From: Bacteroidota bacterium
GTDB lineage: Bacteria; Zhuqueibacterota; Zhuqueibacteria; Zhuqueibacterales; Geothermadaptataceae
DNA: 11,208 nt
Assembly: GCA_011375275.1 (NCBI GenBank)
Contig: DRLW01000538.1
Span: 1 to 11,208, forward strand
Reading direction: 5' to 3'
The number at the start of each line of letters is the position of its first letter. Position 1 is the stretch's first letter. The position numbers were made by a program, and so were the translations under genes. Under the pieces are notes generated by a model. It was given only the letters and a program-made list of their open reading frames with translations, was not told the DNA's origin and did not search any database. Below are positions 6,176-11,208 of this stretch, piece after piece.

Positions 6176-6658
6176 TTGACAGAGAAAGAAACCATACTAG
6201 TAAAGCGGCTTGATGGCAACGAAGACCTGCCGCTGCCGCAATATATGAGCGAGCACGCTGCCGGGATGGACCTGTACGCAGCCGTTGAAGAGACGATTAC
6301 CCTGCAACCCGGTGAGCGACGGCTGGTGCCCACAGGTATCGCCATAGCCCTGCCGGACGGCTTGGAAGCGCAAATCCGCCCGCGCAGCGGTCTTGCGCTC
6401 AAGCACGGCATCACCCTGCTCAACACGCCTGGCACTATCGACGCGGATTATCGTGGAGAGATCGGGATCATCATGGTCAATCTGGGCCAGGACCCGTTTC
6501 CCATCGCACGTGGGGATCGTATTGCGCAGATGGTCATCAACAGGTATGTGCGGGCGGAATGTGACCTCGTGTCAGAACTTCCTGCCAGCGAACGCGGGAG
6601 CGGCGGTTTTGGCAGCACGGGCACAGCAGGAACCAGCAGCAAGCAGGAGCAGGATTGA
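6176..6658 (+). CDS. dut: dUTP diphosphatase (trimeric dUTPase)
   Basis: This 160-residue protein has all five motifs of the trimeric dUTPase family in order: AGMDLYA (29-35), PRSGLALKHGI (69-79), GTIDADYRGEI (86-96, catalytic Asp at 89), GDRIAQMVI (113-121), and the C-terminal P-loop-like RGSGGFGSTG (140-149) with its stacking Phe145. It hydrolyses dUTP to dUMP and pyrophosphate in the cytosol, limiting uracil in DNA and feeding dTMP synthesis. The start is a TTG at 6176 with GAGG 7 nt upstream. The nearby ATG at 6163 is in another frame, and an in-frame stop lies 12 bp before the TTG, so TTG is well supported. A possible promoter, TCGACA-16 bp-AATAAT (6131-6158), would give a very short leader. 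It converges with the Crp/Fnr gene, 55 bp apart. Confidence 0.96.
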   Translation: MTEKETILVKRLDGNEDLPLPQYMSEHAAGMDLYAAVEETITLQPGERRLVPTGIAIALPDGLEAQIRPRSGLALKHGITLLNTPGTIDADYRGEIGIIMVNLGQDPFPIARGDRIAQMVINRYVRAECDLVSELPASERGSGGFGSTGTAGTSSKQEQD

Positions 6659-6673
6659 TCCCCCCCGGATGTC

Positions 6674-6712
6674 TTTGTTCCCCTGTACGCAGCCCCCAAA
6701 GCCCGGGACAAA
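6674..6712. other. Bulged inverted repeat between convergent genes
   Basis: TTTGTTCCC (6674-6682) pairs with GGGACAAA (6705-6712) with a single bulged T. It fills almost the whole gap between the dut stop and the Crp/Fnr stop. The position suits a two-way transcription end, but the loop is long (22 nt) and the stem is weak, so this is tentative. Confidence 0.3.
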
Positions 6713-6713
6713 C

Positions 6714-7403
6714 TCAGCCGCTGGCAGCGACTTTGTACAGCCAGCTTTCATCCCGCAGGTACACACGCCCGCGTGCCAGGCTGATCGCCCCGCAGCGCTC
6801 AAACTCCTTCAACAAACGGCTGACAACCTCACGCGCAGAACCCAGCTCAACGGCGATCTGCTCATGGGTCAGATGCAGCACGCGCACCGCCGTGCCCTGC
6901 CCGGTGAACCGGGAAAGTAAAAATCCTGCCAGCCGCGCATCCAACTTGCGGAAACTGATTTCATCGATCAGCGACATGACATCGGCCATACGCCTGGCCA
7001 GTGAAGTGAAGACGAACTCCCGCACAATTTCCTGAGTCGCAACCCAGTGACGAAAAACATGCGCCGGAAACACGACAGCCTGAGTCGTTTGCTCGACGCA
7101 GGCTGTTGCCGGATAACTGACGTCCGCCAGGATGCACGAGGCCGTCAGGATGCAGGTTTCTCCCCTGCGAACATGGTATAGCGTTATTTCCCGGCCACTG
7201 TCGCCCGCCTTGTACACACGAATATCACCGCTGCCAACCAGGCCGATGCGGGTGCACGCTTCCCCTTCATGAAAATAAAACGCACCGGCCGGCAACTCAC
7301 CGATTCCAGCCTGCTGCTCTATCTCCTTTTTCAACGAATCCGGTGCATGCTGATAAAAAGAGAAAAGGCTGAGGATTTCCAGCTTTTCGTTCTGCCCGTC
7401 CAT
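6714..7403 (-). CDS. Crp/Fnr-family transcriptional regulator
   Basis: This 229-residue protein has an N-terminal cyclic-nucleotide-binding-like beta roll (about 12-120), a dimerisation helix (about 122-150) and a C-terminal winged helix. The recognition part is LTHEQIAVELGSAREVVSRLLKEFERCG (177-205), typical of the Crp family. The Arg-Ser/Thr phosphate cassette of cAMP-binding Crp is not evident. The stretch GETCILTASCILADVSYPATACVEQ carries C84, C90 and C102, as in the Crp/Fnr subgroup with a conserved xCxLTxSCxL motif. The ligand is unknown. Cysteines are also at 50 and 204, but there is no Fnr-type N-terminal CX2-3C iron-sulfur motif. A perfect -35 TTGACA lies at 7466-7461 (minus), with only a poor -10 (TTCAAC) 17 bp on, which may mean that an activator is needed. 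Start ATG 7403 with a weak GGAT site. It stands alone on the minus strand. Confidence 0.9.
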   Translation of the reverse strand: MDGQNEKLEILSLFSFYQHAPDSLKKEIEQQAGIGELPAGAFYFHEGEACTRIGLVGSGDIRVYKAGDSGREITLYHVRRGETCILTASCILADVSYPATACVEQTTQAVVFPAHVFRHWVATQEIVREFVFTSLARRMADVMSLIDEISFRKLDARLAGFLLSRFTGQGTAVRVLHLTHEQIAVELGSAREVVSRLLKEFERCGAISLARGRVYLRDESWLYKVAASG

Positions 7404-7794
7404 AACGTATAAAATCCATAGAGATCGGGGAAATCAGGTTGAATGAGGTTTTGGTTTTCCTGTCAACTCAGTAGAGTTGCCGTTTTCCTCTCGTCACACC
7501 CGCCTTATTTATCTCACGCTGAGCTCGCAGGGTTTTCAGTTTTAGCTTTGTGCTTTGCGGACTTTGAAACTTCAGAACCTTGCGGCTCCACAGAACGTTG
7601 CGAAGGCTGCGAGCCTTCGCAAGGTTTGAGCGCATCATGTCTGTACCACACGATTCGAAGAAGAGCCAAAACGCAACAGTGCGAATATGCCGGAATGCAG
7701 GCAAACATGCAAGGGGAAAGCTACGCAGGCATGTCGTTCGCTATGGGGGCCGGAGGCAGATGGCACAGAGTTCTCCCCGGTGAGCGGGGCAGAC
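7404..7794. other. Spacer between Crp/Fnr start and histidine kinase stop
   Basis: 391 bp without a supported gene. Open frames on both strands (plus 7443-7847, minus 7468-7708) have no ribosome-binding site or motif, and the plus one runs into the kinase. It holds the probable Crp/Fnr promoter (TTGACA at 7461-7466, minus), the hairpin repeat at 7576-7626, and a short GC hairpin CCCCG/CGGGG (7775-7779/7785-7789) just after the kinase stop that lacks a T-run on either strand. Confidence 0.55.
7576..7626. repeat. Two-way hairpin element
   Basis: TTGCGAAGGCT (7598-7608) and AGCCTTCGCAA (7612-7622) form a perfect 11-bp stem with a 3-nt loop. In addition AACCTTGCG (7576-7584) is the exact reverse complement of CGCAAGGTT (7618-7626), so the right arm can pair with either of two partners. 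The alternative pairings exclude each other. No T-run follows. It may be a dispersed palindromic repeat or an RNA switch-like structure. Confidence 0.65.
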
Positions 7795-9189
7795 TCACGT
7801 GGCTGTATTTTTATCGCCGGCAGCCGCCGCAGGCAAATGCAGCGTGATCGTCAAACGCATGGACTCGCTGAACGCTTCGATGCGCCCGCCCAGCTTTTCC
7901 ACCAACTCTTTGACGATAACCAGCCCGAGACCCGAGCCGGTGATACGGTCTGCTGAAGTGGGATTGCGGTAAAAAGGTTCGAACAGACGATCGAGGGGCA
8001 CATCGATGGGGCTGGTGAGATGATTTTCGATTTCGATCTGCACGATGTTATACTTCAACGCCAGACGCGTGGTGATCGGTTTCTTCGGATCACCGTATTT
8101 CAGAGCATTGTTCCACAGATTGTCGAGAATCTGCGCCAGGCGGTCCGGATCAGTGCGGGCCAGCAAAGGGGGAGAAGCCTGGATATCGAGCACACTCTCA
8201 ACCTCATGCGTCTCAGCTTTGCCGGCAAAATGGCTGTGCTCTTCGCGCAGCAGGGCAGCCAGGTCCACCGTCTGCATATCGAGCTGAAAGCCCGGATCGC
8301 GCAGACGCGCCAGTTGCAGGATATCATTGGTGATTTTGATGACACGGTTGATATCTTTTTTGACTGCAGGCAGCAAATTCTTCTGCTGTTCCTCAGGCAG
8401 GACATCGGTGTACTCGATGATATCGACAAATCCCTTGATGGAGGTCAACGGCGACTTGATTTCATGGGAGGCATGGGCAAACATGCGCTGGCGGACTTCA
8501 TTACTCTCCTGCAGCGAGATAACCAGGTTTTTGATTTTCTGCGACATCAGGTTGAAGCTGTGCGCCAGGAAGGCGATTTCATCCTTGCCATCTTCATCGA
8601 GATTGATATCGAAATTTCCCGAGGCAACCTGCCCGACGCCATTCTTCAGTCGCTCCAGCCGCCGGTTCAGGTCAGCCCCCAGACGCAGGCTGACATAATA
8701 GAACACTCCGAAAACGATCCCCATGGCGATGAGTGTCAGAATGATCATCAACCTCAGCACCGGCTGGTTTGGGATGACGATATCCACCTTCATGGCCCGA
8801 AATCGCGAATCCGGATTCGGGTTATAAAACACATGCACAAAACCGGTCAGCCGCACTTTATTTTCCAGGACATTATCAAAGCTCGTTTCCGAGCCGGGCA
8901 CAAGCAGCGCAGCGATCAACTGCAAAGAGGGATCGTAAACTGCTAAATTGAACTCCAGATACAGGGTTTCCAGATAGGCGGTGATCTCCTCAGCCGTGCT
9001 GTTTTCATCAAAACGCTGGTCGAATTCGGCGAAAATATTCATCATGCGCGGCCGTTCGAGGTCTTGCATGATCTTATCCACAGCCACGCGGAAGAAAAAT
9101 GACATGATCAGCGCCAGCACCAGAAAGAGAGAAATGGCGGTCGTCACGAGCACGACATGCACGCGGGTGTGGAAAGAGGAAAAGTTCAT
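7795..9189 (-). CDS. Sensor histidine kinase (HAMP-HisKA-HATPase)
   Basis: This 464-residue membrane kinase has TM1 near 11-34, a periplasmic sensor of about 110 residues (35-144), TM2 near 145-167, and HAMP (about 168-222, with DEIAFLAHSFNLM). HisKA follows with HASHEIKSPLTSIKGF and phospho-accepting H242, then the HATPase domain with N-box DNLWNNALKYG (356-366), F-box DRLFEPFYR (400-408) and G2 box GSGLGLVIVKEL (418-429). The G1 box is degenerate: IENHLTSPID replaces the common DxGxG, as seen in some VanS-type kinases, so activity is likely but not certain. The sensor region matches nothing I recognise. Its start overlaps the stop of the response regulator as ATGA (9186-9189), which ties the pair in one operon and makes it a cognate pair. 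It should autophosphorylate and pass phosphate to the regulator's Asp53. The signal is unknown, but a periplasmic sensor and a divergent lipoprotein gene hint at envelope conditions. Confidence 0.93.
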   Translation of the reverse strand: MNFSSFHTRVHVVLVTTAISLFLVLALIMSFFFRVAVDKIMQDLERPRMMNIFAEFDQRFDENSTAEEITAYLETLYLEFNLAVYDPSLQLIAALLVPGSETSFDNVLENKVRLTGFVHVFYNPNPDSRFRAMKVDIVIPNQPVLRLMIILTLIAMGIVFGVFYYVSLRLGADLNRRLERLKNGVGQVASGNFDINLDEDGKDEIAFLAHSFNLMSQKIKNLVISLQESNEVRQRMFAHASHEIKSPLTSIKGFVDIIEYTDVLPEEQQKNLLPAVKKDINRVIKITNDILQLARLRDPGFQLDMQTVDLAALLREEHSHFAGKAETHEVESVLDIQASPPLLARTDPDRLAQILDNLWNNALKYGDPKKPITTRLALKYNIVQIEIENHLTSPIDVPLDRLFEPFYRNPTSADRITGSGLGLVIVKELVEKLGGRIEAFSESMRLTITLHLPAAAAGDKNTAT

Positions 9190-9872
9190 CGTTCGTCCCC
9201 GAATTTATAGCCGACGCCGAAGACGGTTTTGATGTACTGCCTCTCGTGACCATCGGGTTCAATTTTATTGCGCAAACGGGCGATGTGGGAATCCAGCGTG
9301 CGGCCGTAGCCTTCGTATTCATACCCCATCACCAGCTCGATCAGCTCATCACGGCTGAAGACCTTCCCCGGCGCGCGCATGAATATCTCCAGAATTTTAA
9401 ACTCCGTCGGTGTCAGTACCACCTCCTCGCCGCCAACACGGACGCTGCGTGTGTCCACATCCATCCCGATCTCGCCATACTGCAACTGCGCTTCTGTCTT
9501 TTCAGGCTTTTGCTTTTCGCTGCGCCGCAGCAGGGCTTTGATACGCGCGATCAGCTCCATCATATCGAAAGGTTTGGTGAGGTAATCGTCGGCGCCGGCT
9601 TCGAAGCCGGTGAGTTTATCCACCAGCTCTGAGCGTGCCGTGAGCATGAGAATCGGGGCATCGGTGCTGCGCCGGATTTCAGGGATGACATCCGGGCCAT
9701 CGCCATCCGGCAGCATCCAGTCAAGAACGATGATATCGAATTCACTGAGATCGAGCTCCAACGCCGTGGCCAGATCCTTGGCTTGTATCACTTCAAACCC
9801 CACCAGTTGCAACTGCACGCTGATCATGCGCGCGATGCCGTTTTCATCTTCGATAAGCACAATTTTTTTCAT
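9186..9872 (-). CDS. OmpR/PhoB-family response regulator
   Basis: This 228-residue regulator has a receiver domain with the acidic pocket IEDEN (E10, D11), phospho-accepting D53 in VLDWMLPDGDG, T80 and K102 in TKPF. After a short linker (119-133) comes an OmpR-type winged helix, LTPTEFKILEIFMRAPGKVFSRDELIELV (155-183), and the wing RTLDSHIARLRNKIEPDG...YIKTVFGVGYKF (193-226). Numbers count from a GTG at 9878. I use ATG 9872, which gives the usual MKKIVLIEDE start; AAGGAAGG lies upstream of both. It should bind DNA as a dimer on direct repeats, typically spaced 10-11 bp. That matches the CAAC array just upstream of this gene, so control of itself and of the divergent lipoprotein is a reasonable inference. 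It is first in a two-gene operon with the kinase. Confidence 0.95.
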   Translation of the reverse strand: MKKIVLIEDENGIARMISVQLQLVGFEVIQAKDLATALELDLSEFDIIVLDWMLPDGDGPDVIPEIRRSTDAPILMLTARSELVDKLTGFEAGADDYLTKPFDMMELIARIKALLRRSEKQKPEKTEAQLQYGEIGMDVDTRSVRVGGEEVVLTPTEFKILEIFMRAPGKVFSRDELIELVMGYEYEGYGRTLDSHIARLRNKIEPDGHERQYIKTVFGVGYKFGDER

Positions 9873-9906
9873 GAGCACCCAGCCTTCCTTCGATAAAACT
9901 CAAAAT

Positions 9907-9926
9907 GTATCTCGCCGGCAAGATAC
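9907..9926. promoter_or_regulatory. Near-perfect 20-bp palindrome, probable operator
   Basis: GTATCTCGCCGGCAAGATAC matches its own reverse complement at 18 of 20 positions. It overlaps the predicted -10 and start of the response-regulator promoter, as a repressor site would. It could instead form a hairpin in the mRNA leader. Its symmetric shape differs from the direct repeats expected for OmpR-type regulators, so another protein may bind it. Confidence 0.6.
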
Positions 9927-9949
9927 GCATTCAGGCACCAGCAGAACAA
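9920..9949 (-). promoter_or_regulatory. Probable promoter of the two-component operon
   Basis: On the minus strand TTGTTC (9949-9944) and TATCTT (9925-9920) are 18 bp apart, giving a start near 9913 and a leader of about 40 nt. A second choice (TTGCCG/TTTTAT, 17 bp) would start inside the ribosome-binding site and is less likely. Confidence 0.4.
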
Positions 9950-10121
9950 GATTTTTACAACTCACAGAAAAAATGCAAGCCCGCCGCAACACTTTCGCAA
10001 CAAGTTTGTGTCCCGGGTTGAACTCACGCCGCTGCAACGGTGCTGGTGCATCTTGCAAAGCTGTTGCAACAGGAAAACGAATCGCAGCAACCTTGCCAGC
10101 GTTTTTCAACCGGATTACAAC
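9946..10121. promoter_or_regulatory. Array of CAAC boxes with one-turn spacing
   Basis: On the plus strand, five-base NCAA(C/G) boxes start at 9946, 9957, 9975, 9986, 9997, 10034, 10055 (GCAAA), 10066, 10087, 10106 and 10117. Steps of exactly 11 bp occur five times, and several others are 21 bp. Eight of the boxes contain CAAC in about 180 bp, far more than the roughly one expected by chance. CTGTTGCAACAG (10061-10072) is also a perfect 12-bp palindrome. Direct repeats one turn apart are what OmpR/PhoB-family regulators bind, and such a regulator is encoded next door. Confidence 0.55.
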
Positions 10122-10127
10122 GCGGCT

Positions 10128-10159
10128 GTGACACATTCACGATTTCGATTGCTTATATT
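10128..10159 (+). promoter_or_regulatory. Probable activator-dependent promoter of the lipoprotein gene
   Basis: A good -10, TATATT (10154-10159), has no -35 at ideal distance. The closest match, GTGACA (10128-10133), is 20 bp away. The start would be near 10166. The last two CAAC boxes (10106, 10117) would then lie about 60 and 49 bp upstream of the start, next to the -35, which is a usual activator position. Confidence 0.45.
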
Positions 10160-10182
10160 AGCCCCACACACAGAAAACGTGC

Positions 10183-10206
10183 TCGCACCGCAGGATAACG
10201 GTGCGA
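10183..10206 (+). other. Leader hairpin of the lipoprotein mRNA
   Basis: TCGCACCG (10183-10190) and CGGTGCGA (10199-10206) form a perfect 8-bp stem with an 8-nt loop, between the predicted start and the ribosome-binding site (AAGGAG, 10230-10235). It may stabilise the 5' end or bind a regulator. There is no T-run, so it is not a terminator. Confidence 0.55.
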
Positions 10207-10243
10207 TTGCAGATTACCCAAAACAAACCAAGGAGATGTTATC

Positions 10244-11035
10244 ATGAAACGTGCACCTATTCTTACCGGACTTATCTTTGCCGTACTGTTTGCCTTTGGC
10301 TGCAGCAAGAGCCCGAACGAACCGGAAGCAAACGACACAGAGCTCTCGGATAACGAACAAATGACCATCGTCGCTGCCGAAGTTGCTTCGGATAACGGTG
10401 GCATCATGGCAGATGTCGAGATGATGACTTCACTGGCGACAGGCAGTACGAGTGCTGCTGCCAAACAAACAGGCATGCAGGTAGCCGGCGTTGATACCAC
10501 ATTCACCAACGGCTGGATTTCCTACACTCTGAATCTGTGGTTTTATAATCAGGAAGGGAATGAGCTGCCGTGGTACATCGAAGGACGGACGGATAAAATC
10601 GTCTATCAGGGCAAGCTGAGCGGGAGCAACAAAAGCGCCCGCGATTTTCTGAATATCTCTCTGAACAGCAGCTCGAACCTGACCGCCGAGGATATCCTTT
10701 CCGGCATGATGAAACTGAACGGGGCCGGCAACAATAACTCGACGTATGAGATCAAATCCGCCGTTCGCAGCCTGTCAGTCGCAGCCGCCAGCTCTTTTTC
10801 CATCAAAGATGTCGTCGTTGACCTGAGCCAGTCGCAGCAGTTTCCGACATCCGGCACCATGACAGGCACGATCGCCGGGAAGTACACAGCCAGCGGCCCC
10901 AATGCCTCGGATGAGCAGGATTATTCCTTTACCTTTACGATCACTTTCAGCGGCGGCAACACGGTCAAGGTCACCCTGCCGAGCGGGAATTCCTTCACCC
11001 TGGACCTGGCTACAGGAGATTACTCCGCAGCTTAA
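10244..11035 (+). CDS. Putative lipoprotein of unknown function
   Basis: This 263-residue protein starts with a charged MKR, a hydrophobic core ILTGLIFAVLFAF and a signal peptidase II-like site AFGC with Cys20 (the -3 residue Ala is less usual than Leu). An acidic linker follows (about 22-40), then a Met/Ala-rich segment (40-82). The rest alternates hydrophobic and polar residues with many Ser/Thr/Asn/Gly, suggesting a beta-rich exported domain (for example NGWISYTLNLWFYNQEG at 89-105, YSFTFTITFSG and VKVTLPSGNSFTLDLATG at the end). There are no Cys residues after the lipidated one and no catalytic motif I recognise. The start is well fixed by AAGGAG 8 nt upstream. The gene is divergent from the two-component operon and shares a control region rich in regulator-like repeats, so it may be a regulated target or an accessory sensor. 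Family unknown. Confidence 0.85.
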   Translation: MKRAPILTGLIFAVLFAFGCSKSPNEPEANDTELSDNEQMTIVAAEVASDNGGIMADVEMMTSLATGSTSAAAKQTGMQVAGVDTTFTNGWISYTLNLWFYNQEGNELPWYIEGRTDKIVYQGKLSGSNKSARDFLNISLNSSSNLTAEDILSGMMKLNGAGNNNSTYEIKSAVRSLSVAAASSFSIKDVVVDLSQSQQFPTSGTMTGTIAGKYTASGPNASDEQDYSFTFTITFSGGNTVKVTLPSGNSFTLDLATGDYSAA

Positions 11036-11133
11036 AAGCCGGCGGGTTACCCCTGAGTGATCCTCTGAAAGAATAACAGATAGCTCATTTTTGTATTGAT
11101 AACTTTAAAAAAAGCACAGGACGTGCGCCCCTG

Positions 11134-11147
11134 CTGTCTTAAGACAG
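11134..11147. repeat. Perfect 14-bp palindrome
   Basis: CTGTCTTAAGACAG equals its own reverse complement. It lies about 100 bp after the lipoprotein stop and about 50 bp before the right edge. A DNA operator is more likely than an RNA hairpin because there is no loop space and no T-run follows. Confidence 0.5.
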
Positions 11148-11156
11148 TGTTCTCTT

Positions 11157-11183
11157 CTCAAACCCAACCCAACCCTGTTTGAG
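11157..11183. repeat. 7-bp inverted repeat around a CCCAA tandem
   Basis: CTCAAAC (11157-11163) and GTTTGAG (11177-11183) are a perfect dyad. The centre carries three CCC runs each separated by AA (11163-11175). The minus strand therefore has three G3 runs, one short of a standard four-tract G-quadruplex. A GAGG that could be a ribosome-binding site for a gene beyond the right edge overlaps the right arm, but no start codon can be confirmed. Confidence 0.45.
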
Positions 11184-11208
11184 GAAACCGGTTCATGCCA
11201 TGCTGATA

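Larger units (their letters stand above)
9873..10243. other. Divergent control region between response regulator and lipoprotein genes
   Basis: 371 bp without genes on either strand. It holds, in order, the ribosome-binding site and promoter of the response regulator (minus), the 20-bp palindrome, the CAAC box array, the plus-strand promoter, a leader hairpin and the ribosome-binding site of the lipoprotein gene. Small open frames here lack ribosome-binding sites. Confidence 0.7.

Noticed and set aside
7775..7789. GC hairpin after the kinase stop as a terminator
   Set aside because: A 5-bp stem with no T-run on the minus strand, so there is no support for intrinsic termination.
8020..8946. 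308-codon open frame on the plus strand
   Set aside because: It lies fully inside the histidine kinase on the other strand, whose HAMP, HisKA and HATPase motifs are unambiguous.
9946..10121. CAAC boxes as a CRISPR array
   Set aside because: The repeated unit is only 4-6 bp and the spacing is about one helical turn, nothing like CRISPR repeats and spacers.

Overview
The window looks like chromosome of a Gram-negative, moderately GC-rich bacterium. Two exported lipoproteins, one with a SPOR (peptidoglycan-binding) domain, point to an outer membrane and a periplasm. The mix of genes (stand-alone PTS EIIA, MogA-like protein, RssA-like patatin, Crp/Fnr regulator, OmpR-type two-component pair) would suit the FCB/Calditrichota-like phyla, but no marker gene fixes the taxonomy. 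There are no rRNA, tRNA, CRISPR or transposase genes. The notable non-coding content is a set of palindromic or inverted-repeat elements in unusually long intergenic regions.

Layout. (1) 1-1473, minus strand: a compact cluster of EIIA domain protein, MogA/MoaB-like protein and a PAP2-type membrane protein cut by the left edge. The first two overlap, so they are probably co-translated. (2) 1474-2121: a gene-free stretch with an inverted pair of palindromic repeat units and a second stem-loop. (3) 2122-3138, minus: a patatin-like serine hydrolase. (4) 3139-3675: a divergent spacer with a 12-bp inverted repeat and a strong sigma70-like promoter. (5) 3676-4743, plus: a protein with an N-terminal YjbQ/UPF0047 domain and a roughly 200-residue unassigned C-terminal region. 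(6) 4744-5576: two palindromic repeats with a shared core, a candidate 38-residue small protein on the minus strand, and an A/T-stem inverted repeat before the next gene. (7) 5577-6658, plus: SPOR lipoprotein, then dUTPase (dut). (8) 6714-7403, minus: a Crp/Fnr-type regulator convergent with dut. (9) 7404-7794: a spacer with a two-way hairpin repeat. (10) 7795-9872, minus: an OmpR-family response regulator and its histidine kinase, joined by an ATGA overlap. (11) 9873-10243: a divergent control region. (12) 10244-11035, plus: a lipoprotein of unknown function, then more palindromes up to the right edge.

The most interesting part is 9900-10243. It holds many CAAC boxes on one strand, often spaced 11 bp apart (one helical turn), between the response-regulator gene and the divergent lipoprotein gene. 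There is also a near-perfect 20-bp palindrome on the likely response-regulator promoter and an 8-bp-stem hairpin in the lipoprotein leader. The simplest reading is an envelope-sensing module in which the response regulator controls itself and the lipoprotein. That is inference from layout and repeats only.
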